64,000 bases of DNA from Marthasterias glacialis (Eukaryota; Echinodermata; Asteroidea; Forcipulatida; Asteriidae). Where the stretch lies: the NCBI GenBank assembly GCA_911728455.2, contig OU452233.1:18688426-18752425 (forward strand), read 5' to 3'. Positions 24,010 through 33,560 of this stretch are shown piece by piece (the stretch's first letter is position 1; the number at the start of each line of letters is the position of its first letter). Below the pieces are notes generated by a model. The model saw only the letters and a list, made by a program, of their open reading frames with translations. It was not told the DNA's origin and ran no database searches. A program made the position numbers and the translations under genes.

Positions 24010-24335
24010 AGGGTGCCATGAATAGCTCATGGGTAAGGAGCTCGCCTCTCACCACTGTGGCCCTGGTTCGATTCCCGGCTAGGGCCATATGTGAGTAGAG
24101 TTGTGCGTTGGTTCTCTCTTTTGCCACAAGGGTTTTTCTCTGGGTCCGCCGGTTTTCCTCCCTCTGGAAAAACCAAACACTTTTGATCTCAGGCTGTGCT
24201 CCGTGGTCAATATCGGTTGATGTGGCTGGCTGCTAAAGGCACCCTTGAATGCCTGCAGCTCGAACACGTGTAGTCGCATCCTTCAGCCTTTCAGCTGCTA
24301 GTGAGGATGGTTAACCTCCCAAATTATTATTAATA
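24010..24335 (+). mobile_element. tRNA-derived SINE, family F
   Basis: An A-box-like TAGCTCATGGGTAAGGAG (about 24022) and a B box GGTTCGATTCCC (24065-24076) are at the spacing expected of a tRNA head. A body with GGTTTTCCTCCCTCTGG, GGTTGATGTGGCTGGCTG and CCCTTGAATGCCTGCAG ends in an ATTATTATTAATAATA tail (24318-24336). This is the cleanest pol III-type promoter among the SINEs here. The head is close to elongator tRNAs of the GCTCA..GGTAGAGC type. Confidence 0.85.
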
Positions 24336-24613
24336 ATACACAAGTATCAATCCTGCAGATAAACACTTCCATCTCAAACATTGCAATAGTCAAAAAAGTG
24401 GATTCCCCAAATCACTATCAGTTATTTCAATTGCCACAATTGAAACAATAAATGGAGTCTCCTGTTGGTTTTGACTTGAGAGTACTCAGTGACACTGACG
24501 TGCTCATTTCTTAACTGGCCTGTACACTTGGTACTTGTACAGGCATTAAGGGCGAGGCAGTTTTTCCTGCAAGGGCATCTTTATATCAAGGGACACCGAG
24601 GCAATGACCAGGG
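24336..24613. other. Unassigned flank with dispersed repeat J
   Basis: The right end (about 24576-24613) contains CACCGAGGCAATGACCAGGGG, also found at 55008-55030. The rest is unassigned. Confidence 0.4.
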
Positions 24614-24913
24614 GGCATGGAGGCAATAGACCGATCTATTAAGCCACACCCACTAAACACATTGACCAATCACAGCATTGGCTGCATCATCGTTGTACAC
24701 GTGGGCAGCACAATGTGTGTCTCTTCAATGCCAAATTGCACGACATGAACGCGCGCGCTGTAAGTACGCGCATTTATGTTTACATTTTTCAATAGCTTTT
24801 TTATCGTATCGGACTTTTGTCGGACTTTCGGTGGTGTACCCAAGGCTGTGATTGGTCAACATGTTAGGGGACGGGGCTTAATGGATCGGTGTGTTTCCTC
24901 TGTTGCCTTCATG
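24614..24913. mobile_element. MITE family G, full copy
   Basis: Terminal inverted repeats GACCGATCTATTAAGCC (24629) and GGCTTAATGGATCGGT (24875-24890). Inner parts are also complementary (CAATCACAGC / GCTGTGATTGG). The interior has ACGCGCGCGC and GTACGCGC. Related copies are at 36601-36833 (full) and 38862-39000 (left part). No reading frame is recognised. Confidence 0.85.
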
Positions 24914-25639
24914 GAGTGTCAGGCCCGTGTTAGTGTCTACGGCTGTTTCATGTTCATTCATAGGATAGTAAGATGATGCAGGGACCCCATACTCTATTAC
25001 AAGTACCACAGGTGTATCCCAAAGATGTTGGTCAGCCACTATTGGCCTTTTTACTTTATATTTCCACCCTCCTTCCTCCCTGATCTGATTTGACTGCTGC
25101 ACCTGAAATCAGCCCAAAACACACACAAAGTCCCTGACAAAACAAAAAATGTTTAACATTGTTTTTACTACAACTTGACTGCAGCATTTGGTAAGGTTGG
25201 TTGGTCATGTAAGTGTGTTTCTTGAAAACTAGACGATGAGAATTTATTTCTTCTTCCCCAAAAACACTTGATGCACTTTCCGTTGAGCTCCTGCTGCAGC
25301 TCTCCGCAGTTGCGGCATCCAATTTAACGAGCGCCACAGAACCTTGCAGGAAATTTGACAGGAAATATTCCAATCAGTTCAAATTTGAGAAAATTACCAC
25401 TGGTGTTGCCTGCCATTAAATAAAGAACGCTCTTCATGTTGACTGTGTACTGTGACACCTACCTAACACATTAATTCCTCTCTAGGATCATTAAGTGGCA
25501 ATTTCCAGGCATGTATCTTGCCACTGGATTTAACGAGATTAGCAGAGATCAACACAAAGTTTCAAAGAGATTAAGATCTAGATGTAATGATTTAACCATC
25601 CTACTCTTTATCTGTTTTCTTTTTTACAACTCCATATTT
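24914..25639. other. Unassigned region, unrecognised minus frame
   Basis: A 105-codon minus frame (25056-25373) includes serine/glutamate-rich peptide. It has no homology I recognise and no clear splice structure. A coding exon is possible but unsupported. Confidence 0.3.
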
Positions 25640-25964
25640 AAAAGCGATCATTTCAATCGGCTATAACCGCTAGCTTTAATTCGAGCAAAGAGTTGAAACG
25701 GAATGGGTGTAGGGTCAAAACCCCCCAATAGCTCTTCTCTGGATTTATATTATATTTAAGTCGGCAAATCAAAGGGTCTGGGTTCCGGCAAAACCTTAGG
25801 GGAATAAAGTTGTGAGCCTGGGCCTTCCAAATAGCTGAATCTACCCCATGTTTCACAGGATGGTTTGTTAAAGATAATTTCACTGTGAAAATTGTCGGAC
25901 GTTATCAAAACTTGAAAGTGGTCAAAATCTAGTGACGTTTGTGAAGACACGTTGTATATAAAAC
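25640..25964. promoter_or_regulatory. Possible conserved non-coding block
   Basis: Moderate GC with GATA-type (AAAGATAATTT near 25870) and ATATTTAA motifs. Two overlapping minus frames (25653-26004) are not recognised. A weak suggestion based on composition only. Confidence 0.2.
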
Positions 25965-26055
25965 TCTCTTGTGGTGGTTCTAAAAAGAACCAGTGGTTTG
26001 ACAACTCGACGTTTCAATCAGTAGGCTCTGATGGTCTTCAGACGATAAATGAAAG
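25965..26055 (+). repeat. Structured Penelope/hammerhead-like repeat
   Basis: CTCTCTTGTGGTGGTTCT, a hairpin (GGTTCTAAAAAGAACC), then CAACTCGACGTTTCAATCAGT, GCTCTGATGGTCTTCAG. This is the same order as at 13625-13726. On the minus strand the core reads CTGAAGA, stem ATCAG/CTGAT, GAAAC. The likely source is a terminal repeat of a Penelope-like or other retroelement. Confidence 0.7.
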
Positions 26056-27469
26056 CTTTTTAACTTGAAAGCTAGTTTTCTATCAACTTGATATATGTAG
26101 TGACAGTCATGAGAAATTTTCCTGGATGAATTACTGAATGTGTGAGGAAAACTGTCGACTAAACCTCAAAACTTTTTTGATTTGACATCCCCGGAGATTC
26201 CCTTTTCCCCGGCTCCCTGCCCTCATTCTCCTATCAGCTACTGTTACACCTGCACACACTGATAGTGTTAGTGTAATACAGTCATCACCGACTAAACCCC
26301 ACAACTTTTAGCATTCCATCTGTCCTTCCGCCAAACTAATAAACGAGCCACTTGAGAAAGTCCTGAAGGGCCCAATTTGAAACCATTAATAACTTCCTAC
26401 AAAACCAGTTAAACTACAAAGCTATACGATATAAAACTGGCACAAGAATCAGCCATTGTGCCGGCCGGGAATGTTTGCTGTTACCAGAGGGCTCACATTT
26501 CAAGAACCCTTTCTCTTGCCAAAGGATCAGGTCACAAACCAAAACAAACCCGATGCTATATATGTATCACAGAGTGAACACTTCTACACGTTTCGTTTTC
26601 CCGTCGTTTGAATAGAGGGTTGCCCTGCCCGCCCTCTCCACAAAAGCTTCTGTACTTTTCGTTTCTTTCCGTCTATTCAGGGGAAATGGGGACATTGAAG
26701 ATAGAGGCATTCATGTTATGTCAACACGACTGGCGTTCTAAACCTTTTCCTATTCAGACTCGGACTTTTCTGTCGAGTCGTGGCTCATATCGTCCGGGTT
26801 TTTTCTTTCTGTGTGTAGAAAAATTGTACAGTGCTTTAGTCAACAGTAATTCCAATGTGCAAGATGGAGCAAGAAAAGCTTGCAATGTGGTCCCATTCTC
26901 CAGAATTTGATTCAACTTTTCAGACCTCAACGCAGAAATCCTAAGCTTAGAGTTGAGTAATTTTGGCGATGAAAAGGAAATCAATATTTTTTTATGAGTG
27001 ACAATCAGTTTCCTCGGACAACACTGGGTTCAGTAATATATCCTCAGAAACTTTTCATTCATCGTAAAATGGTAAGAAATGTATACATTGATGGTTGGGG
27101 GTTTTTACAAATATGGAGATCCAGATGTTTCCTTATACACCTTACAACATTATGGGGGTGGTACAATATCAGTGCTACTTCAAAAGTGCATCTCACTTGC
27201 TAAACTTAGTCCATACAAAAAAAAAACAGACAATATTTTATAAACCCCAAACACCCATCAACAACATCAGAATTTGAATGATGGAACCTGACTAAAAAGA
27301 CAGCAAAAGTTAGCACGGTCAAAACACTGGGGTTGAAACTACGTAAGTAGGCCTACGCTTCACACCAAGAACGATTTTAAACTGGGCCTAGACATTTTTT
27401 CATGAAACACTTTTTGTAACGAAACTGTTTATATTAATGGTCAATTTAGGAGTGCTAGCTCTGAGAAGA
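26056..27469. other. Unassigned region
   Basis: Short frames at 26608-26910 (plus) and 26754-26984 (minus) overlap each other and are unrecognised. I see no clear repeat or regulatory signature. Confidence 0.35.
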
Positions 27470-27526
27470 GATGTTGGTTTGGTCTCGACATTTCAAACAG
27501 TGTAGTCTGCTCGTCTTCAGGAGAAT
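27470..27526 (+). repeat. Partial structured repeat at minisatellite edge
   Basis: GGTTTGGTCTCGACATTTCA then CTGCTCGTCTTCAGGAGAA matches the right half of the structured repeats at 13625 and 25965. It stops where the 14-bp minisatellite begins, so the array grew next to or inside this element. Confidence 0.65.
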
Positions 27527-28188
27527 GTACCTGTAGGGTTGTACCCGCAGGGTGGTACCCACAGGGTTGAATCTGCCGGGTGGTACCCCCAGGGTTGAAT
27601 CTGCCGGGTGGTACCCACAGGGTGGAACCCGCAGGGTTGAATCTGCCGGGTGGTACCCCCAGGGTTGAATCTGCCGGGTGGTACCCCCAGGGTTGAATCT
27701 GCCGGGTGGTACCCGCAGGGCGGTACCCGCAGGGTGGAACCCACAGAGTGGTACCCGCAGGGCGGAACCCACACAGTGGTACCTGCAGGGTGGAACCCGC
27801 AAGGTGGTACCCGCAGGGTGGTACCCGCAGGGTGGAACCCACAGAGTGGTACCTGCAGGGTGGTACCCGCAGGGCGGAACCCACACACTGGTAGGCTACC
27901 TGCAGGGTGGAACCCGCAAGGTGGTACCCGCAGGGTGGTACCCACAGGGTGGAACCCACAGAGTGGTACCTGCAGGGTGGAACCCGCAAGGTGGTACCCG
28001 CAGGGTTGAATCTGCCGGGTGGTACCCGCAGGGTGGTACCCGCAGGGTGGAACCCGTAGAGTGGTACCTGCAGGGTGGAACCCGCAAGGTGGTACCCGCA
28101 GGGTGGAACCCACAGGTTGGTACCCGCATAGTTGTACCCGCACAGTTGTACCCGCGGATACAACCTTGTGGGTACCCTGCAGGTACAA
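27526..28188. repeat. 14-bp minisatellite, about 45 units
   Basis: Tandem array of GGGTGGTACCCGCA and variants (GGGTGGAACCCGCA, GGGTTGAATCTGCC). Each unit has a GGGT...ACCC near-palindrome. Higher-order structure is visible: a 28-bp double unit repeats about six times at 27560-27716. The first units (TGTACCTGTAGGG) and last (inverse of CCCTGCAGGTACA) are inverted relative to each other. All six frames are largely free of stops, giving frames up to 240 codons (27441-28163 minus) that encode a 14-residue repeat. The codon reading is explained by the repeat period, so no protein is called. Confidence 0.95.
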
Positions 28189-28753
28189 ATGCAACATTTA
28201 CTAGTAATAATTACTTCTTGTTACCCACAACAGCCAAAGCTTCAAACATCACATAGGCTGATCAGGTTTACAGGTTATGTTTATACCGAGTTGTTTTCTC
28301 AAATCGCTGTAGTTGAAAAACAAAAATGAAAATAAATCAAAAGACACGTAACCAGTGAAAAAATCCTGGCTACGCCGCTGTTCATGGGTTAGTTTTTTTT
28401 ATGGAAAGTTAGAATGAGTAAAAGTAGACCTTCTCTACTGATTCATAACAAGTTCATTCCCCATGGGGAACACTGACTTGACTTAATAATATTTTGTGAC
28501 TGTATGCAAAAATACACTTTTATTATCACACTTTAAAAAATTCATAAAAAATTAGAGTGGGGAAAAACAGTCTGTGACTATCAAACCAGGCAACACAACT
28601 ATTGCATACGATTATTCTGACAAAACCTGGGAAAGCAATCAAGTCAAACTGACAGTGGTTTGATTTCTTTTATCAAAACCGCCAAGCAATGGATAGTATG
28701 TCTATTTAGTTTAATCAACTTAAACAGGAAAGTAAGATTTCAAGCTCTGCGTC
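28189..28753. other. Unassigned AT-rich flank
   Basis: A fragment at 28355-28388 (ATCCTGGCTACGCCGCTG) is the end of the family H repeat (see 55975-56160) on the minus strand. Otherwise nothing is recognised. Confidence 0.4.
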
Positions 28754-29339
28754 GCTTTGGAAGTAAGAATAAATTAAACGTAAAGACCATGTAATCATTT
28801 CTTCTTGCAAGAGGAGCTGGTTCCGGAAGGAACCAGATGGGGGATAAGTTCCAAGATTTGGAACAGAGCATTCTTATCGTCTTTAGGCGAGGAACAGAAC
28901 ACAACTCAGAACCACCACAAGAGATTATCACTGGATTGTCACCTAAACTACTTAAGACTAACTTAAGGAGAGTAGTCAAGATGTTGGGAAAATTTATTTG
29001 GTTCTTTTGCGAACAATATCCCATCACACTCAGTGATTTTTAGATTGCTTTGGAAGTAAGAATAAATTAAACGTAAAGACCATGTAATCATTTCTTCTTG
29101 CAAGAGGAGCTGGTTCCGGAAGGAACCAGATGGGGGATAAGTTCCAAGATTTGGAACAGAGCATTCTTATCGTCTTTAGGCGAGGAACAGAACACAACTC
29201 AGAACCACCACAAGAGATTATCACTGGATTGTCACCTAAACTACTTAAGACTAACTTAAGGAGAGTAGTCAAGATGTTGGGAAAATTTATTTGGTTCTTT
29301 TGCGAACAATATCCCATCACACTCAGTGATTTTTAGATT
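28754..29339. repeat. Perfect 293-bp tandem duplication
   Basis: Units 28754-29046 and 29047-29339 are identical as read base by base. Each has two adjacent hairpins: CTGGTTCC-GGAA-GGAACCAG (first copy 28817-28836) and GTTCCAA-GAT-TTGGAAC (28848-28864). Each also has CAGAACCACCACAAGAG, the inverse of the start of the structured repeat at 25965. Both units carry the same 68-codon plus frame and the same roughly 95-codon minus frame, which are duplicate shadows. The copying is either very recent or an assembly artefact. Confidence 0.95.
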
Positions 29340-29879
29340 GAGATGTTCAATAATAAATAAGCCATTCTTCAGTGACGATAACATGTTCACAGATTCGTTA
29401 TTACATCAATTTAGAGGAATTACATCACAATTTTCTCATCCCAAAACCAGCAACAAGAGTTAGTAAGTACACAAAGTGATTCCAAAATTATTTTAACTGC
29501 GCTTTTCCCAAACGTGGAATTTTGGTCCTGGGGCTAGTTTGTCAGTTTGTCAGACACAGTTTTCATTTCTTGTGAGAGTCCCATCCTTGATTCACAAGCA
29601 ACATTTGTCAGATGCAAAACTGACCTATAATATAAAGCCAAGATCTCCGATCGAGACAAACAGCACCAACAACAAAAAATTACCACCAACAAAATCTCAT
29701 CTGAAATTAAGAAGGCTGCACAACCTCAGGGAGTAAAAAATGAGAGGCTAACAGTCTCCTCCTTCAAAAAAAGACAAAATCTGAGCTCTGATATGCTCCA
29801 CCAAAAAAAAAGATAAAATAAAAAAAAAAGGGTACTTTAAAAGAAGTCACATCTATCAGCCGGTTGACTTTGTTATACA
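29340..29879. other. Unassigned AT-rich region
   Basis: No gene or recognisable repeat. Poly-A-rich stretches lie near 29805-29830. Confidence 0.4.
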
Positions 29880-30320
29880 GGCGGAGAATCTGGCAGATGG
29901 CCTATGGCAATAATTTGGAACCCTTCGTGAAAACAAACACCAGTTTAAGGCAAAAAGCCGACATATACAAATGAAATCAGCACAGGGAGGGGGAAAAAGA
30001 CGACGGATAATCTATATCTTTTTTATCAAACTCCGCCAAAAGCCTCGGAAATCCTAGTAACCCGCGATCCCGCCCGACAAGAAAACGGGGCCGGTAACTT
30101 GATCTGACTCCGCGGTGTACTGACCGATCCAACACGTCACTGCAGGGGTATGGAAATCGTTTAGTGCCATTTTAGCCTAATGAAACGGGGTAGCGAGCAG
30201 GAATAGACAAATGGCCCCCTGAGCGATCTGTTGCTGTTATAAGATTGACATAAGCTCACTGGCCGGACAAAAGGAGGCGGGGGGTTTTTAGTGACTCTCA
30301 ACAGTCACCAAACAATGATA
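29880..30320. promoter_or_regulatory. GC-richer island, possible cis-regulatory DNA
   Basis: A CpG-containing block (ACCCGCGATCCCGCCCGAC near 30060) with GATA-type (GATAATCTATATC), CCTAATGAA and AACAATGATAATC motifs. It lacks reading frames and repeat copies. The density of known factor-type motifs in a non-repetitive block makes it one of the better enhancer candidates here, but only by inspection. Confidence 0.3.
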
Positions 30321-31037
30321 ATCTGTCATGTTCAATTACTATCAACTGGCCGTGGCAAAATACTTTCAACCCCTAACACTAGATCCAGACTTTTAGGTAA
30401 ATTAATCGTTCTTGTCTCTCTATAGTAGCCCTCCACAGGGGAATTCAGAGCCTTTCTGGAGGATTGCGGCTTATTTGTTGTGGCAGATATTTTCTCTCTT
30501 TCTTCGAGCCATTCATCACCATTACTTAAGACTTGGATTTCAATTGTGTATAAAATGAGGACAGTGCGAACATACAAATGAGAAGTGCAATGTGGCAGCA
30601 GAAATTCCATCAAACTTAGAAATTAAAGTCTGATTTGAAGATCTGTTCCATTCAGTGTATAAACGAGTCTGTATAAAATCAGAAACATTACAATTTAATA
30701 AAAAATATAGAGAAACAGTTCAAAACATTAAAAAATAATATGGTATTTTTTGGCTATTTCTTTAGTTTTGATCGGTAAAATTAAGTGGAGATGGTTTTCA
30801 AAAATGATTAGGGCCTTGTAAACAATGGTAATTGTGGTGTAGGAGGTTCAGGGGGCCTTCTTGACTTGAATAAAGCAAAATAACACACATCTTATTGTAA
30901 CCGCTATTATTTTCATCATTTTAAAAATGGTTTTGTTTTGAAGCAGATCTGCATGAAGTGGAAATGGTTTTAAAATCAATAATGTAAAACATTCAAGGGC
31001 ATCAACTGTTTGTAGACCTGTCACTCTCTTAAATAGT
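30321..31037. other. Unassigned AT-rich region
   Basis: A 93-codon minus frame (30332-30613) is unrecognised. No repeats are seen. Confidence 0.35.
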
Positions 31038-31158
31038 TAGATTGAAAATCAGTTTAACTAGATTGAAAATCAGTTTAACTAGATTGAAAATAACTCTTTT
31101 CGACTGAAGCCAGGGACAAATCTTTCGCAGTTTGTCCCTTGTTTCAATTGAAAAGAGT
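31038..31158. repeat. 21-bp tandem triplet plus hairpin
   Basis: AGATTGAAAATCAGTTTAACT occurs twice and then partially a third time (31038-31095). An inverted repeat follows: CTCTTTTC..TGAA..CAGGGACAAA (31096-31125) against TTTGTCCCTTGTTTCAATTG / GAAAAGAG (to 31158), with a loop of about 10 nt. The hairpin could be a small foldback element inserted at the array edge. Confidence 0.75.
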
Positions 31159-33184
31159 ACATTTCAATCAGAAATATTAAGAGTGCAGGACATCTTTGTT
31201 TATGAATGTTCACTACAGGCAAGAAACACAACAAAGAGGGACCACTTCACAATAGACCGTGCAAATCTCCAGCATGTTCGAGCATTTTTGGGACCATTTT
31301 GATTCCCACACACATTGCTGTAACATGCGCTTTAACGGACTCTAATGCTTGAATATGCGCAAGACTTACACAGTATATTATCAAGCTAACAGTTTTTTTT
31401 TTTTTCAAGTATCTGAAATCACACAAAAGTGTTTCAACATATGAGCGGACAAGCTGGCTTTTACTGAAAATAATTGGTTGCGTTCTTTTTTTCTTTTTTC
31501 TTTTTAAATCACCATGATATTTCCATCAAAAAATGGACGAAAAAAGGTATATAATTATCCTGTTTATTATTTGATTGAAATTTCATGGTAACTAAAAAAA
31601 ATAAGAAGTTCAAATTATTGTCAGTGTAAGCCTGCATGCCACATGTTGCAACACTATTTGGGTGGATTCAGGTACTTCAAATCTGTTCACAACCACTGGA
31701 GAAACTGCTAACATGCCCCCCCCCCCCCCGCCTTTATTGTGTTTCTTATCTCGCATTTTCTTGTGTCTGAATCGATACGGATGAGACTCATACTCGTGTC
31801 AGAAGGCTCTGTCCTTGGCAGTCTTGATGAAGAACAACAACTTGTTGATGTCACACCTTATTAATAGAGGGGTACTAACAACAAACAACAGCATCATCAA
31901 CACTAACAGACACCCTTTAAACACCATAAAGAAGTATTTAGAAATGAAAATATGAAATGCTGGTGCTTGTGTACACTGCACATGTTTACAAAGACGCTAT
32001 GCCGATGGGACCACAATCAACCCATTGTGTCTCGGACAATGGTAGACGTTATTGGACGCATACGACAACAAAAATTGTCTGCACGAACCACGGACCAATT
32101 ACTTCGGTGGGGAAGAGACATATCACGCGACTGCGACGGCATTTGCTCAATTTGTGTTGCCGTGGTAATGTCTACCCGAAGTTTCTATTGTCGTTAAGTT
32201 TGCCTATTGTCAAACATCAAGTGTTCAATAATATTCTATTGGGTAAGAAAAGCTATTGAAATTGGCATGAGTGGGAAGAGAGTCAGACAGAAGAAAGACG
32301 ACCAGTGTTTGGTGAAAATTGAAAGAAAAAAAATAATAATAGAAATAAAGGAAAATTTATGAGTGGAAAAAAGTTCAATTGTCAGCTTGCTCGAAGGCCA
32401 GTGGAAAAATCATTATTGCACGACTGATAAAAATAATAAGAAAAGAAAAAAGAAAAATATCAATAATTACAAATGAACTAGAAAAAGACCAGTTGACTGT
32501 TTTTTTTCTTTTCGCATGACGTACGCAGTTTATTCAATCTACATCAGACTCGTCAAAATTTCAAAACACTGTGTTTTAAACAATAATTGTTTTTAAGCTG
32601 CCTTTTTTGTTGTCATTGGTTGTAACTGATTTTTCTTCCATTCACAACAATGCAATCTAAACTGAGACTGGTGGGGTAAAAAAGTCTGACCCCTGTTGGG
32701 GTACAATGAGTATCCGGTATACTTGAGCTTCAACAGGCAAGGACCCTGACCAAAAACACAGTACGATAAAAAATTTAAAAAAAAACAAGAATGAAAGATT
32801 GAAAATGAAACACACTGGTTTCATTTTCACAACCATATTGTACCTTGAGGGGATATAAAAAGAAAATGATTGCTGTTCATAAAACATTTGCAAGTGCATA
32901 TCAATTTGTTAGCGCTCCTTTTCAAGCATTCACACAGTCACTGATTTTTTTCCGCTAGAGGAATTGCCGCCAAAAACTGCGCCTTGATGTCATTTTTTTT
33001 TGCACACAACTTAAAAGAGGAGCAACGCTTTGACTTCTTGAAAGAGTATAAGGCAGACAACACAATTCTACATCACACTGGTATAAAATATTGATTTTTC
33101 ATTAATTAAAGAAAAAGCCCCAACTTCTTAGGTTTTATATTATAACAGATGCTAATTTTTGCATCGGGAATAAAGGATATTAGT
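31159..33184. other. Unassigned region including GC-richer 31950-32200
   Basis: Within it, 31950-32200 has two overlapping plus frames (81 and 100 codons) and balanced composition, with no protein recognised. It may be conserved non-coding DNA. A poly-C lies at 31716-31729 and poly-T tracts near 31391. The rest is AT-rich and featureless. Confidence 0.3.
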
Positions 33185-33560
33185 TGTGGTTTTTTACCCA
33201 TACTCCGATGTGTGCTAAGCACTGTATACTCAGTACTTTCCCGAGTCCTGTGAAAAATATTCACAGGCATTTTCCTCAGATGGGATTCGAACCCACGACC
33301 CCCGCCATTCTAGAGCAAAATGAACATCTATTATAATGGTTGCGGTACCCGCTTCTAATAGGATTCGAACTGCCTCTAGCTACCGGGCAGTCTTGATAGT
33401 CTAGTTAGTAAGATATCTGCCCTAGAATGGCGGGGACCGTGGGTTCAAATCCCATCCGAGGAAAATGTCTGTGAATATTTTTTCACAGGACTCGGGGAAA
33501 GTACAGAGTATACAGTGCTTAACACTCATCGGTGTATGGGTAAAAAACTACAAATAATAT
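33185..33560. repeat. Palindrome of two opposed SINE family C copies
   Basis: The left arm (33185-33323, minus orientation) and right arm (33418-33556, plus) are inverted copies about 138 nt long and roughly 90 percent identical by eye. Each carries a tRNA-like B box (GGGTTCGAATCCC left on the minus strand, GGGTTCAAATCCC right). The two copies are head to head. The roughly 95-nt spacer has the right copy's A-box region (GATAGTCTAGTTAGTAAGA) and a third B-box-like GTTCGAATCC on the minus strand (about 33361). The transcript or single strand could fold into a long hairpin. Confidence 0.9.

Noticed and set aside
27441-28163. 240-codon minus-strand open frame as a repeat-rich protein gene
   Set aside because: It is fully explained by the 14-bp minisatellite. 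Most other frames of both strands are also open, and there is no unrepeated coding flank or promoter.
27526-28188. CRISPR-like array
   Set aside because: Units are contiguous 14-mers without unique spacers, and the DNA is eukaryotic.
28740-29336. Two identical 68-codon plus frames and two roughly 95-codon minus frames as a duplicated gene
   Set aside because: They overlap on opposite strands in a 293-bp tandem duplication with hairpins, and neither peptide is recognisable. Identity follows from the DNA duplication.
33185-33560. Two functional tRNA genes in opposite orientation
   Set aside because: Only parts of a tRNA fold are present and both continue into a shared SINE body, so they are SINE copies.
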